Notes: generated from the letters alone by a model not told the origin. A stretch of 64,000 nt of DNA from Lotus japonicus (GCF_012489685.1 NC_080045.1:15542901-15606900); one strand, 5' to 3'. Positions 1-19,140 are shown, counted from the stretch's first letter. Program-made: numbers and translations.

Positions 1-242
1 GGGTTGAGGAAGAAGGTGGATGAGAGTAAGTTTCAGTGGTGGCGGCGGCCGCGACACTTGGGCTGAGGAAGAAAGTGAAATGGTGAATCAAGCTAGGGTT
101 TTTAGAATTAGGGTTAGTAATAATGTTTTATAGTTGAGATCAGTTTTTTTTGTTTACTGGGTGATCTATTATTGCTTGGGTCGTGCATATTGGGCCTTAA
201 TCAAACAAAAAAAAGGAGCATATAGTATAAATACTTTAGATT
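1..242. other. AT-rich flank, no gene recognised
   Basis: The first 120 bases are purine- and GC-richer (GGCGGCGGCCGCG near 45) and could be the edge of a gene outside the window. No open frame with a recognisable domain is present. Confidence 0.3.
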
Positions 243-440
243 TTGACAAAAAAAACACTTTGGGTTGGGTCGGGTTCCGAGGGATTTTATTTACCCACCC
301 AGGCCCGACCGTTTATACCCGCGTAGACCCACCTTTTCCCACCAGTGGGTCTTGTCATCCGACCTGGTCCGCCCGAATTCTTTTTTTTTTGGCTCGGTTT
401 TGTTCGGCCCGGGTCGAATTGGGCCCGTTGCTCAGCCCTA
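243..440. repeat. GC-rich hAT-like repeat fragment
   Basis: A GC-rich block of GGGTCGGGTT/GGCCCGACC motifs stands out from the AT-rich surroundings. It ends in TTGCTCAGCCCTA, the reverse complement of TAGGGCTGAGCAA, a terminus common in plant hAT non-autonomous elements. No clear partner end or TSD was found on the left, so this is a fragment call. The short frames over it are low-complexity. Confidence 0.4.
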
Positions 441-989
441 TCAGTCACCCTCTTTGTTTGGAAGTTTTCCAAAGAAAACAAAGAACTATTTGATCAAAAT
501 ACCTAACGAATAGGAAGATAATGAAGAAGATTGCGCATAAACTCGACGAGGTCGCAAACGAAAAGAGAAATAAGTAATGGAAGGTATGCACACCCATGGT
601 CATGATTGAGAATGTCACAGATCTCCATGTTCAATACCCAGTCAGGACCGATGATCGTGTCGCTGGTGGAAAGCCTCCATGCGTATGCGAACAAGAGTCG
701 ATTCCGTGAGCAATTCCATGTGCGACCAAGCCAGATTTTGAAACAAGTGTTTAGAGATGCGAGAGTTTTTTAATCTGATTTTTAATTAGAGTCACGATTG
801 TGAAGAGGTGCAGAAGTTAGGTTTTGGTGCGAGAGTGATGTTTGGGTGCGAAAGGTTATGTTCGATCGACAAAAATACATTATTTTGGTACATACATAAC
901 AATGCATTGATGATACAAATACTGTAAAATATTTTATTGATGATAACATAAATACTGTAAAATATTTTATTGATGATACATAAATGGTT
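441..989. other. AT-rich intergenic, no gene seen
   Basis: This stretch holds a short AT-rich direct repeat (ATACTGTAAAATATTTTATTGATGAT occurs nearly twice around 918-975). No coding signal or RNA gene was recognised. Confidence 0.4.
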
Positions 990-2203
990 AAAATATGGTT
1001 TTTGTCCTTGATATTGTAAAGGAATAAAATTGGAACTCTGGAGAATTTTTCTTTCAAATGTAATCCTTGAAATATTATATAAATTAAATTAAGTCATTTT
1101 GCTCAATTTTGATCGGTCAACGGTCCAGTTGCAAGCCTAGGCAGCAGATGATGTCCACGTGGTTTTTTTCACATCAATTTTAATCCTTATAAAATTTTTA
1201 AATCTTAATATTAGTCTTCCCTTCCCACCACCACACTACTCTACCTTCTTCACCAACCTCCTTCATGCTCTACCCAGAATTTTTCCAGACCACAACCTTT
1301 AACCCAACAATTTTTTTCCCACACTCCTATACCTCCGTTATTCCCTTCCTCTTCCTTCTCAGTCCATAACCAGCAAATTTTATCTTTTTTATGGGAATTA
1401 CTTACGTAGTCCATGTATGATTATAGTAATCATATAAAAAAATATTTTAAGTCCATGGGAATTACATTTCACCACACTACATCACTTTATTTCTCAATCT
1501 TACTCTCATCATAATCTCTCATTTTTCGGAGAGCTCCACATCCAGCTACCACCTCTGATCTCGAGCTAAACAGTCTAAATAACAACCAATCTAGCCTCTT
1601 GGTCGATGAAGAATAAGTGTGCACTGTGCAAGAATCCTTTGAGATGAGCTCTGTCACAAGAATGATTTTCCAACAAGTCACTACCGCACCTGCAAGTGGC
1701 TTTTTTTGGCAAGATCCAACATCGTCTTAGCACAATATGTTACCACCAGCGTGATTTCCATCATGGAGATAAGATGTTATAGTACCAAATTCAAACTCCA
1801 TTGAGTTCACCGTCGCAAACAGCCATCTTCTCCAGCGACCCTTCGCTGGGAAGTTCCCAAAATCTGAATTTCGTGAGTTCCTAACCTTCTAAACTAATTT
1901 CCTACTTCTGGTCACGCATCTGATAGTGAAAACTATCACCTTTCCTACCCATATCTCGTGCTCGAGCTTTTAAAGAAAATCACTCCATGCATGTTATCTC
2001 ATGCATTCTCATGCCTTTTCATTGATTAGAATTTTGTTCTGACTACTGGACTCTTGTAGGCAATCTTCACTCTTTAGGCAGCAAGGATGAGCTTTCATTG
2101 AGAGTGAAGCTTAGAGGAGGAAAAAGGGAAGGTTCGAGAAACATGATATTGAAAGTTGAGATTAAGAAAGGTTTTTTTATAGCAATTTGTATGTTTACCG
2201 TAA

Positions 2204-2445
2204 GGATAATGATAAAGTGCACGAGGATGTAGGCACGATGGGAGCACGAGGCAGTTTCTGGCGTTTTAAACCGCCATAAATGTGTAACGTTTGCGGTTTT
2301 TTCTGGCACCGCATATTAGTGGCGGTTTTAAACCGCAAGAATTGTGTAAAATTTGTATTTTTTTTCTAGCACCGCAAATTAGTGGCGGTTTAAAACCGCC
2401 ACCAACTGCTACTCGTGCACTCTCGTGCACCAAATAGCATTGTTG
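2204..2445. mobile_element. MULE-type MITE with 9-bp TSD
   Basis: The 242-bp element is flanked by the perfect 9-bp repeat TTACCGTAA (2195-2203 and 2446-2454). Its ends are imperfect inverted repeats converging on GTGCACGAG. The interior repeats GCGGTTTAAAACCGCC-type palindromes several times. A 9-bp TSD fits Mutator-like elements. The restored target reads GTATGTTTACCGTAAACATAC, itself a near palindrome. It lies inside the larger TIR element. Confidence 0.65.
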
Positions 2446-2543
2446 TTACCGTAAACATACATGGATGTAATTCTCATCAGTAAGTTAAAACTTGCTGGTC
2501 ATATTATTAAAAATAAAATTATGGAAGAAGAGGATGAAGATGA

Positions 2544-3734
2544 TGAAGGTATGAAAAACGGTAGAAAGGAGGGGGTTTGAATAACGTTTTCAAGATAAAA
2601 CTTCCACCTTTTCGAGAACAAAGTGCTAAAGATGAGAGATAGAAAAGCACACAAGGATTTTATCCTGGTTCACTTGATAAATCACTCAAGCTACTCCAGT
2701 CCACCCGTTAAGGTGATTTCTTCCTTCTTAGAATGAAGGCAATCCACTAATCAGGTATGTGTTACAACTGCACTTGAAACCTACAAGTGACTAACAATAC
2801 ACTGACTTAGCTCACACTAAGATTCACTCTCTTAGTCTTCTCTAGGATCCGATCGACCTTAATCTCCTAAAGGAAAACTATACAACTGTATATGAAGTTC
2901 TTGTTTACAAAGAAAGTGCTTCTAAAAAGCTTGTAGTAAACACAATGAAATTCAGGATGAAAGAAAGCTCAGAAGGATTTGAATATTTCTTGCGCGTGTG
3001 TGAATGCTTCTAGCCGCTTCTTTCAATCTTCAGTCACAATTTATACTCCAAGGATTAGGGTTGAACGTTGCATGGAAATGCTACCGTTGGAGGGCAGTTC
3101 TGGAAATTCCAGCTTCTGCTGTGGCTGAGAACGTTAGGTAGGTCGTCAGGAAAGTACATTCGCTTTTGTACTTGGATAGCGACTTGACCTTTAAACTTAG
3201 GAGACTTCTGATCAGGGGAATGCTTCATGTTGGAACTTGTGAAGCCGGTTGATCAGAGTCAGAGGGAAAGCACAGATCCTCTGACCGTTGTATCTTCTGA
3301 TTCTGAACTCAGAGGGAAGTACATGGTCTTCAGAGTTTCTTGCTTATGGACATCAGAGTTTCCACTGTTCAGCTTCTGGATCTTCAGAGTCTTCTACACC
3401 ATCAGAACATCTGAACCTTCAGAGTTTCTTGGTTGTCAGAACTTCTGGATCTTCAGAACTTCTGGTGGCTGAGTCCATATCAGAGCTTGTATAGCTTCAG
3501 ATCTTCTGAAGCATTTCTACTGATCAGAGTGAACATAGATGTTGCGAAAGCGTTGCTTGGATCACTCTTTATGCACAGTGCTTCTGATTTGTGTGAGACT
3601 GAATCAAGGTCAGAGCCTGTAAATAGCACACTCAGAAAAACACGTTAGAGTACCATAATTGTTCATACTCAAAAGGTTAACTTGTAATCATCAAAACATA
3701 GAGTTGTACTACTAGATCAAAACTTGATCTTACA
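2544..3734. mobile_element. Solo LTR of a copia family
   Basis: The 1191-bp block begins TGAAGGTATGAAAAACGG and ends TTGATCTTACA. It is flanked by the perfect 5-bp TSD GATGA (2539-2543 and 3735-3739). Its body matches the LTRs of the copia element at 20023-24970 (same start, same CACTTGATAAATC and CCCGTTAAGGTGATTTC stretches, same CTTCAGA-rich 3' part). No internal region or second LTR is present, so it is a product of LTR-LTR recombination. It is more diverged than the 20023-24970 pair, so older. Confidence 0.9.
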
Positions 3735-4015
3735 GATGAAGCATGCAAGTGCCCAAAAGTTTAAAGGAAAGAAAGAAGATGAAGGTGGAAGAGGAAGAAG
3801 ATGGCGGTGGAAGAAGAGGACTGGAAATATGATTTAAAAATTCTACAACGACTAAAATTGATGCAAAAAAAAATTCATGTGGACATCATCTACTGACTAG
3901 GCTTGCCACTGAACCATTGACCGGTTAAAATTGGGCAAAATGACTTAATTTTATTAAAAAATACATTTCAAAGAAAAACTTTCTTTTTAAGAATCAAAAG
4001 CATATTTAAGCCTAA

Positions 4016-5127
4016 ATAGATACCTGAAGATTTTTATACCAAACTTAAATTATATCTCACTGCATGTATTTTATATTTTTAATTTAATAATGAGTCACAT
4101 CAAGGTTAAATCTACAAACAGAGTCCCACAAGGTGATATCACCACTTTAAAAAATTTGCTACCAAATAACTAGTAATTATCCTAAATTAGTGGCACTCTA
4201 ATTAAATGCCAGAATAATATCAATTTGTGGCATTTACAACTAAAAACAAGTTATTTTTTAGTGTGTTGGTCTTACTCACATGATATTATGTTGTAAATAT
4301 GAGGAAAACTCATATTGAATTCTCCCTGCTGTACTCGAGAGGTTGAAGGATATCCGATGAGGTCTGAAGAATATTATTGATCCTGTATAGTACAAGTTTC
4401 AACCACATCCATAACGTACATTATTTCCACTCAAAGAAAAAATAATCTCTATATCACAATTTTGGTTCATTCAATTTGTTGATAAAAGCCAAACTATCAA
4501 GTATGGCCAAATAAGTACAGGAAGGCATTTCTATATACTTTTATTCTTTAATTTTGGCTGGAGACCATAATCATGCAATCTCTTTTTGGTACTCAAATTT
4601 AACCGAGCTTCACCACATTCAATATTACCAAACCAGAAAAATGTGGGAAATGAGCACAGAACTTTAATTTTAAGCTACTAATAATTCCTTCATTACTGTA
4701 CTGGGCTTCAGTATCTATAAAAACAATGGTGCGTATTGGCATATGATACTTTGAAGTTTGAAGGAAGTGCTCTCCACCCATTTTATATGAGGACATCAGA
4801 ACCTATGGGGCAGAAGTTTCTTGATCTTTGGAACATTCAAATATATATAGAAAAACCATCTAAAATAATTTCCAATAAATTTTAATTCTCTGAAACAAAG
4901 TTATGCAACTAAGATAGTCCACAACAAAAGAAATCAAAATAAATAAATGCTACACGACTATATATGAGCTAATTTCACAAATAGGACTGAAAACTCTCCT
5001 TATTATGCTTTGGTCAACTAGGTCAAAATTTGTGAATGCTATGTGATCCTTCCCTTAATTTACAAGCTTTTCTCACACCAACTCTAGATTTTACCTTTTG
5101 TTCCCCCTCCCCCAACTGCTCTCTAAA
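4016..5127. other. AT-rich intergenic 3' of the TauE gene
   Basis: No coding frame or repeat with definable ends was recognised. The part next to 5127 is presumably the 3'UTR and polyadenylation region of the transporter gene. Confidence 0.4.
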
Positions 5128-8100
5128 TCATTGGCTGTTACAAAATCCTAAAAATCCCATGAACTCATGGTTGTTTATCATGTGAATGCTTTTGTCAATG
5201 CCAATGACACCTGAAAGGAAAAAGTTATAATTATTAGACACTTCAATGTAAAATGTATTAAATTATAATTATACTTAGACTAGTAATTGAGGTTGGTTTC
5301 CTTTACCCATGGTGAGGGCGCTAGCAAAAATGACACCTGAGAGGATGAATATAATGATTGACGCCCTCCCAAGAAATGTAATTAATCTTCTTACAAAGAA
5401 TTGTCCCCAGAAGCCAGCCAAAACAGACACTGTGGTAAGGTATAAAGCTGCAAATAAATAGCAAATAGGGTAGAGTTATATTCAAATGACTGTAGAATGA
5501 TATGAAAACATGATCAAAGCTTGACGAGTTGATGAAAACTACCATAAGGAATAGGGAACCTCTTCAGAATGTAGAATTCAACCACAGATAGTGATGAGGA
5601 AAACATCATCACAAATGTTGCTGTTGCACTAGCAACCTACAAATTTAAAGTATCACTATAAGATCCTTAGTGCAAGTTTGGAAATTCTTCCACAATTAAT
5701 TCTAAAGCCATAGTATATTATGGTTAGAAGCTTCTGAGTTCCAGAATTGATTCTGAGAAAAAAGAAGTTAATTCAAACATGTTATATACGTTACCTGGGG
5801 AATGACACCTATCTCAAGGAGAAGAGGGCCCAAAATGAATCCCCCTCCAGAACCAAGTAGGCCACCAACTACTCCCCCTACAATGCCACATAGTGCACAA
5901 AATGCAATGTGCAAAGCAGTCCAATCTATTGAAGCCTCGCAGATATATTCTAGGCTCCCTGAACCAGAAAAAATGATAAGGGAGGCGAAAGTATAACACA
6001 TTAAACAAAATTAACAATGACTAATTGAGAATGACAGCATATAATTTTTTTGGGAGCGAATATAACGTTGAATATTGTCTATCAATGAAATTTTACCTGT
6101 GCTCATCCTCTTCTTGTGGTCCTTGTACAACTTGACTGCTTCATAACCAAACACCAAAAGTGAAATTGGAAACTGAAACAGAAAGAGAAAGACAGGTGTG
6201 CATGCCAATTAGTCCAAGCCCAATCCCACTGTTTTAACAAGTTCAAAAATAAGTCAAGCTATGTAATTGTTCTCATCATTGAACCTGCAAGCCAAAAAGC
6301 ACCCAATACCATGCACTGCAAACCTCCACTTCATTCTGCAGACAAGTAGCAAACTTTATATTTAAAACAAAATTAATTGAATAGACTTGTGGGGAAGAGA
6401 TATGGAGGTAAACTCATATACCTTGATGACTTGAATTAGTAGGAAAGAAAACCACACAGCCAACAGCACTAGAATCCTTTTCCACTTAAGGTTGAGACAC
6501 AGATTTTGCTGGAAAAGGGTTTCAGGTGAGGTGAGAAAAAGGTTACTTCCTCTAAGATAGACAAACTAAACAAAACTGTAAAAAATTAACATACTAAAGT
6601 TGACTTCTCTTCTTTGGGGATCAATGGCTCATGTAATTTTGTGTCAATTAGAACTGCAAATTTCAGGAAACAGTCATTAGAAACTTATGCACAACATTTT
6701 CAATGAAAGAAATTTTCTTGTAGCATGGTACTTTTGTACTATTTGTTTATATATTGATATGCAAAAAGATAATTTTGCAAATGTATAAATGCCTCTCTTA
6801 CATTCTCCATGGGAATTAACCAAAGTTGCTTGTTGCATGGCCATTTCATTCTGCAAAATAGCAAACAAACAGTAAAGAGAAAAAGCCAATGTTAATTTTC
6901 AGTTTTCATAGAAACACATGGTTGATTGCTCTTGCGAATATTCATGAACTCAAGTCACAAAAATTTGACCTTGAGCAGAGTCTCTGCCCTCCACATCATG
7001 ATTCCCTTGGAGAAGGACCTTGAGGAAGTCCCTGTAGAAAAAGTAAACCCAATTTATTAGTGTTATGTGGCTTCAGAATTGATTCACTAAAAAAACACCA
7101 TCTTCATTTGTAAGTAATTTATTTTTAATGATGATACAAACCTATGAAGAGAATGATGATGAGGACAGTGATAAGCCAGAAGGGGAAGACAACACTGAGA
7201 GTGACACCAACAGTGATACCAAGCATGAGCATAGGCTGAAATAGAAGTGCTAGATCATAGTCTAATATGGGAACTTCTTTTGTTGGATGAGGCACTCTCA
7301 GATTATACCAAACTGATGATGCTGATGCCCCCATTATCATACCTGAAGCAAACCACCAAACTCTTAAAGAAATGTCTTTTTCAAGAGGCTGATTTCATGG
7401 CTCAAATCTATGACCGCAAAGTCACATGGCAGCAACCTTACCACTGCGCCAGTGGCGGATCCAGAATTTTTATGAAGCCTGGGCAAGTTTAGGCTTAAGC
7501 GTAACTGTCCTCACCTGACGTATGACCCAAGGTTTTAAATTGCGGTTGCGGGCACTGCGGCGTAAATATTGGGAGAGCCATAAACATAAAGAAAATGGTT
7601 TAGAGTATGGTTTGCCACAAATTCCCTTCTATCATTATATCTATAATATTCACATCCCACACATCCTTCTGATAAAAATTTCCACCTCTCCCAACCTAAA
7701 ATTCTAATTGATTGATTGAACCTGGTAATAGCTGATCAAGATTATTTTTCTACTTTGCTAGTTGTTCACTAGATCATAAACATAGTTGATTCCACGTATT
7801 TTAATCTTTCTTTTTATATATGTCTTTTAATCCCATCACACCATTTATTATATTTCTCATTTCTCTTAATTTTTTATTCTTATCTTTCTTATATAATTGT
7901 GAGTAAAACGAGTGTTTAACGTCATTTTCCTTGTAAATAAGCAACCTCAAGATAAACATATAGCTCTAAACTTAGCATAAAAGATTTCTGATCTACCAAA
8001 AAAACCCACCCATATGTAAAAGGAAAAATAAAAAAAGTATAATTTTCCATAAATATGGATGATTTTCTTATTTTTGGTGGAAGGAGTGGTTTTGTTCATT

Positions 8101-9230
8101 CATTAAGAGAAGCAAACAAACAAACAAAACAATAAGCATGTGCCAAGCCAACACACACGTCCACACAGTAGGGCCAAAGATCCAACAATAAGTCAGGTCC
8201 GTGGACACACAGCAGGGCCTTTATTTTGTTTTCTTTAAAAAATTGCAAAACCCTAAATGTCAATCTTATTCTTTCTCTTTCTCCATCTGTTTCCAGCCGT
8301 TTCCTTCTTCTTCCAGGCACAACTGTTTCATCTCTTCTGCAGATTTCTAACAATTTCTAAATAATCCCCCACACCACATTTAATCTCCCCATGACCCTTC
8401 TTGCTGGCGCCTTCTCTCCTCTAATTTCACCTTAACCTTTCAATTTTGCCCATTTTCTCTTCTTCTTTTTTTCCCAAAAACTGACCTGTTCCAAAGAAAA
8501 AATTGTTTTTTTTTTTCGGAGCTTGGGCAAAGGCCCTAGCTAGCCGGGCGGTAAATCCTCTGCGCTGAGGCTTGGCGTCACAAATTTCAATAAGTAAATG
8601 TGGGAAACTCTAATAAAGAAATACAGAAAGCTAGTTTGAAAAAATTGAGAGAAAAAGTGTTACATTTTGAAAGAGCAGCCGCAGACTTTGTATCAAATCC
8701 AAGAACCAGATTAAGCATGGGAACGAAAATGCCTCCCCCTCCAACCCCGCCAACTGTTCCGCACGCTGATCCGAGAAAACCAATCACTGATGCCAACACA
8801 AGTTTCCAACTTGGCTTCAATTCCTGCACACACCGGGTGACGGAACCAGAAAAAATCAGTAAACATTGCGTCTACTAAGAATTGAACTTTTGACCTTACC
8901 AACACCCATTCGGTAGACAAATTATTTTAAACAAATGGAACAAAATTACAATGAGTCAATGACTAAATGAATGAAATAGTAAAAATTGTGAGGCAAACAC
9001 AACATTTGAAATTTTGAATACTAATTTATTAAGAAAATTTTGCAAAATTATATAGAGGGTGAGAAAGAAGAACGTACGGGCCAAACTTTCTCAGTTCCAG
9101 AAGATAACATGACCAGAGATTGTCCTTTGTAATCATTATGGCTGTGATTTGTGAGGAACAAAGCAGCCAAAACAGCGAAGGCAAAACCAGACACTAGATA
9201 AACAATGAAGCCTCTAGTGCACATTGACAT
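5128..9230 (-). CDS. Sulfite exporter TauE/SafE family membrane protein
   Basis: Thirteen exons with GT-AG introns keep one frame: 9078-9230, 8664-8823, 7142-7342, 6970-7031, 6802-6850, 6595-6653, 6422-6508, 6285-6335, 6097-6172, 5795-5958, 5543-5636, 5307-5447, 5128-5210. The product is 459 aa, normal for the plant family. It starts with a hydrophobic signal/anchor. Two TauE half-repeats with glycine-rich helices follow: [14 protein letters not shown] (from about residue 74) and [21 protein letters not shown] in exon 10. The [10 protein letters not shown] loop and the C-terminal [13 protein letters not shown] are typical of the plant proteins. It should be a multi-pass anion (sulfonate/sulfite-type) transporter; the plant substrate is not settled. 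The ATG at 9228-9230 is preferred; an in-frame ATG at 9356 would add 42 residues. Confidence 0.92.
7355..7453 (-). mobile_element. Au-type SINE fragment in TauE intron 2
   Basis: Read on the minus strand, this segment starts GCGCAGTGGTAAGGTTGCTG, continues CCATGTGACTTTGCGGTCA and reaches a B-box-like ATAGATTTGAGCC, then CAGCCTCTTG. This order of blocks matches the tRNA-derived head of the plant Au SINE as I know it. The 3' part is missing or diverged, and the fragment runs almost to the 3' splice site of TauE intron 2, next to exon 3 (ends 7342). A CAGTGGCGGATCCAG hAT-like end abuts it at 7454. Confidence 0.6.
7454..8580. other. Rest of TauE intron 2, transposon debris
   Basis: The stretch opens with CAGTGGCGGATCCAGAATTT, a typical end of plant hAT-like non-autonomous elements. 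Near 8520 there is an out-of-place GC-rich patch (GGGCAAAGGCCCTAGCTAGC). No matching end or TSD could be paired, so the element class is uncertain. No coding frame was recognised. Confidence 0.35.
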
Positions 9231-9803
9231 GTTGAGGAATAAAAATAAAGCAATGACAAACAACGTTACGTTTATGTTTATGTTATGTGTCTCTAGTGTT
9301 TCCTTGTGTGTAACAACACAACGACAATTATGCAAACAAATACAAAAAAATGGCACAAATATAGTGCTATAAACGCAGGTGAAGTGGAGAAGACAGTAGT
9401 ATCACATGTGTAACTGCTATATCTCTGACACACGTGGTAGCATGTCACTGGAGGGTAGTTCCAGAATATCACTGCTCTGTCTTATTTCTATTTTGTTTCC
9501 TATTTCATGGAAGATTTACTTCCTGTCAAGAATATTCTCCGAGGAATCTCCTCAAATCATCTCCAAAGTCCTCACAAACAGATATGGTAAGTCCATGAGT
9601 GAATGGGCGCACTGGTTGGTTTGCCTCATATTTAGGTTGAATAGAATTCAAATTTCAAAACCCAAGATACATACTTGGGCTGATTTATTGGAAATTAAGA
9701 CCCCCAAACTCACTCAAAATGATGCAAGAAGAGAGAGAAATGATATATCAAAAGTCAAAAGACTCAACGCAATTTGAATGCTATGTTATCTTTATTTTTT
9801 TTA
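9231..9803. other. Upstream region of the TauE gene
   Basis: This region should hold the promoter and 5'UTR of the transporter gene. A 123-codon frame on the plus strand (9406-9777) shows no recognisable domain and is probably chance. Confidence 0.35.
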
Positions 9804-9981
9804 GATCAATTTCTATGCACCGACGGTATAAATAAGTTTTACACCATCGTTCAATCACATCCCTCCATTTTGTTAGCTCACAATTAATTTTGAATTAAAT
9901 AATATTTAAAATAGAAAATTGAAGGTTGTGATTGAATGATGGTGTAAAAAAATTTATACCGTCGGTACATAGAAATTAATC
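9804..9981. mobile_element. MITE with about 50-bp TIRs
   Basis: The left end reads GATCAATTTCTATGCACCGA and the right end is its near-exact reverse complement. The match continues through CGGTATAAAT and TTACACCATC.TTCAATCAC, leaving about 75 bp of AT-rich centre. It could fold into a long hairpin. The TSD is not clear in the T-rich flanks, so the superfamily is open. Confidence 0.7.
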
Positions 9982-11024
9982 TCCTTATTTTTCTTTTACA
10001 TACATTTTTATTTATATTAGTAATAAAAGGAAAAGGTTCATTTTTTCAATAATTTATATAATGATTAAATTTATTGGGAGAGGCATAGTCACTTAACGTG
10101 ATTTTAAAAAAGCTTAAATAACAAACCGTGTTTCAAAAAAATATATATGTACATCAAACCGTTGATTTCAAGTTGACCAGCGAGTAAAGCTTGTGATTCC
10201 TCAACCAACCCCATAAGGGTTCCTAAAGGACCGCCATTGAAGACAATTATCAACCTGACAAACAACAATCTCCAGTACAGTGGCCTCCCCCAGCCATTGA
10301 AGAAGGCAATGGAGAGAATCTACAAAAAGCACCAGATCAACAAGCCAAGCCTTGAATGAACAACTAGTAACCGTGCAAATGCTCGTTAGTACTCACTTCG
10401 AAACAAAAAGATGAACAATATGGATTTGGATGAAAGACCATTCATATTGCTCTAACTAGTATCTAGACAAATGAAAAATAAAGAAAAACACCCTCCCTCC
10501 TTTTGTTTTCAACTTATAAACATGAAATTAAATTTGAAAAAGTGTTACTGAATTTAACTACCAGATTCAAACTGAACAACTAACCGGGAAACGAGAAAGA
10601 AAGACTTGAAGCATGTCTACAATGTTCTCATATCAAGAATATCGTTTAGAACATAGAGTACATGACAATGAACAACCCTTCACAAATAAGTACGGGTAAC
10701 AAGGAGCAAAGGCCCCAACATCATCTTTGACCTATCACAAGCATGAGAAACAAGGAACATACATACATCATAGTATTCTTAATAGTAGGATCTCTTGGAG
10801 TATCCAACTACTCATGCTATGCCAAAGACTTCAAAAGGATTAGCTCCACCTAGCGCCTATCAAGCGCAACCCCATCGATTCATGCAGTTCCAGAAACCAA
10901 TCCGAGGCTAAATAAACATGTCCCCAAAACAGTTCCTATAGACATCATTGAATGATCGAAACGATGCAGGGGCATGCTTAGAACACAGAAACAGTCACAC
11001 AGGAAAGAGCTCTAGCAAGATGAA
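9982..11024. other. Intergenic and SRPK 3' region
   Basis: The part near 11024 is presumably the 3'UTR of the kinase gene. No other gene or bounded repeat was recognised. Confidence 0.35.
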
Positions 11025-17634
<6,610 letters not shown>

Positions 17635-18025
17635 TAGCATCTCTAATGCAAAGTTCTTAATTCTTATTTTTGAGTTAAGAACTAAGAATTGAGTTTTTAA
17701 CCACTAGAGGAGAATCAGGAGATGACGTGGAGTTCTTAGTTCTTAAAAATAAGAACCGGGTTCTTATATAAAAGAGGTTTTACTTTTTGAGTTCTTAGCA
17801 TAAAAATTATTTTTTTTCTCTCTCATTCATTTAATTTAAGTATTGAATTAACATTTATATTTAAATCCAAATTATATGAAAATAAAAAATATTAATATAA
17901 GGATATTGTGAGACCGGATGAATAGTGTTAAAAACTACGCAAAATCTACAACGTGTTGCTTAAGCACATGTGGCAGTACGGGCTCACATGAATAGTGCTA
18001 AGAACTAAGAACTAGCATCGGACTC
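17635..18025. mobile_element. MITE, GCATCTCTAATGC family, copy 1
   Basis: The left end GCATCTCTAATGCAAAGTTC and the right end, which read in reverse begins GAGTCCGATGCTAGTTCTT, are imperfect inverted repeats rich in AGTTCTTA. The interior carries more AGTTCTTA/TAAGAACT inverted pairs. The family resembles the widespread plant MITEs beginning GAGCATCTCCAATGC. A second, shortened copy lies at 19141. The TSD is not clear. Confidence 0.6.
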
Positions 18026-18199
18026 TAAGGAAGAGTCACCTCTCAACCTTTCCGTAGTTAACTCATTAGTAACTATGTTGAGTTTTGTTAACTAAAGTTA
18101 TGATTTCATTCTCTTTAAACCTATGTTAATTAGATTATACCTCTTTTACCCAAGAGGGTAGTTTAATTGGCAACGCAGACTGAGTGCGTGAGAAGTAGG

Positions 18200-18870
18200 G
18201 GTATTTGCGGTTCAGTTTGGACCGGTTTTAGGTGAAACCAAAAACCGATCCAATCAAATTCATTGGTTCGATTTCGTTTGATTGTTAGCAAAAAAAAAAT
18301 TCAAAATCGAACCGAACCAAACCGATGATGACCGGTTTGGATCGATTTCACAATTTGTTTTTGTCAATATCAATTTCACAACTTTAAATATATAGCAACC
18401 ACATATGATTCACAACTTAACCATGCATAAAAATGTCAAATCAATAACTCAATCATAGCTTCATCCATAATCAACAACTTTTTTTTGAAAAGATAATCAA
18501 CAACTTAAGTACTTAACAATGTAGAAATAATTAAATTAGTGTTTAATATTAGTAACATTACAGATTAATAATAGAAAACAAAAACATAATAAGTCTAACA
18601 AACATAAAAAGTCTAACATAAACAATATTTCTCCAAAACATTTCTTTATAAATATATATATATATATATATAAATTTTAAAATATTTTATAAATAATATA
18701 TATATCATCGGTTCGGTTCATCGGTTCATTAATTTTTTAATTTTTCAAATCGTGAACCGAACCAATTTTCATTGATTTTTATCGGTTTGGATCAGTTTTG
18801 AACCAAATAACAAAAAAAATCAATCCAATTACTTTGGTTCGGTTCGGTTTGGCGGTTTCATCGCACAATA
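18200..18870. mobile_element. GGTTCGGTTT-rich non-autonomous element (putative)
   Basis: Both sides are rich in GGTTCGGTTT/AACCGAACC motifs in opposite orientation (about 18210-18360 and 18705-18860), around an AT-rich core with a TATA run at 18652-18672. This foldback layout is common in plant hAT-like MITEs. The ends (TTGCGGTTCAG and GTTTCATCGCA) match only weakly and no TSD was fixed, so limits are approximate. Confidence 0.45.
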
Positions 18871-19140
18871 CACTCTAAGGAAAGGATGTAGAGTTTTAAT
18901 TGTGACTAAATCCTGCATCTGAAATAGTTGGCATTTGAACGGTGACCGAATATCGAGTAGTTTATACTAAAAAAAAAATATACCTCTTTTAAAATGTTAG
19001 CATAAATTGGGATTTGTAGAAGGAATGGGATGTCAAGACAAGTACCACTATAAATTTGCCATATTGCTTACTTATATTGGCTAAAATTAACCTTGGGAAA
19101 ATGGATCTGTGAGACGTATGGTTTGACTAATGGTGGACTA

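Larger units (their letters stand above)
990..4015. mobile_element. TIR DNA transposon relic with nested insertions
   Basis: The sequence around 1000-1260 recurs as its reverse complement around 3770-4010. The best-conserved part is AAGTCATTTTGC..CAATTTT, a CGGTCAA..GGT..AGT block, and GATGATGTCCAC, at 1090-1160 and 3880-3950. Together they form terminal inverted repeats of more than 200 bp on an element of roughly 1.6 kb before later insertions. A MULE-type MITE (2204-2445) and a solo copia LTR (2544-3734) lie inside. Long TIRs suggest a Mutator-like origin. Outer ends are approximate, no clean TSD was found, and no transposase frame is present. Confidence 0.6.

Noticed and set aside
9231..9356. 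Upstream in-frame ATG extending the TauE protein by 42 residues (starts MPFFCICLHN).
   Set aside because: The shorter start gives a normal family length and a good N-terminal anchor. The longer form cannot be excluded without a transcript.
18135..18970. A tRNA-like SINE split by the GGTTCGG-rich element (AGTTTAATTGGCAACGCAG on the left; GTTGGCATTTGAACGGTGACC on the right).
   Set aside because: The A and B boxes are too poor and no TSD was found.
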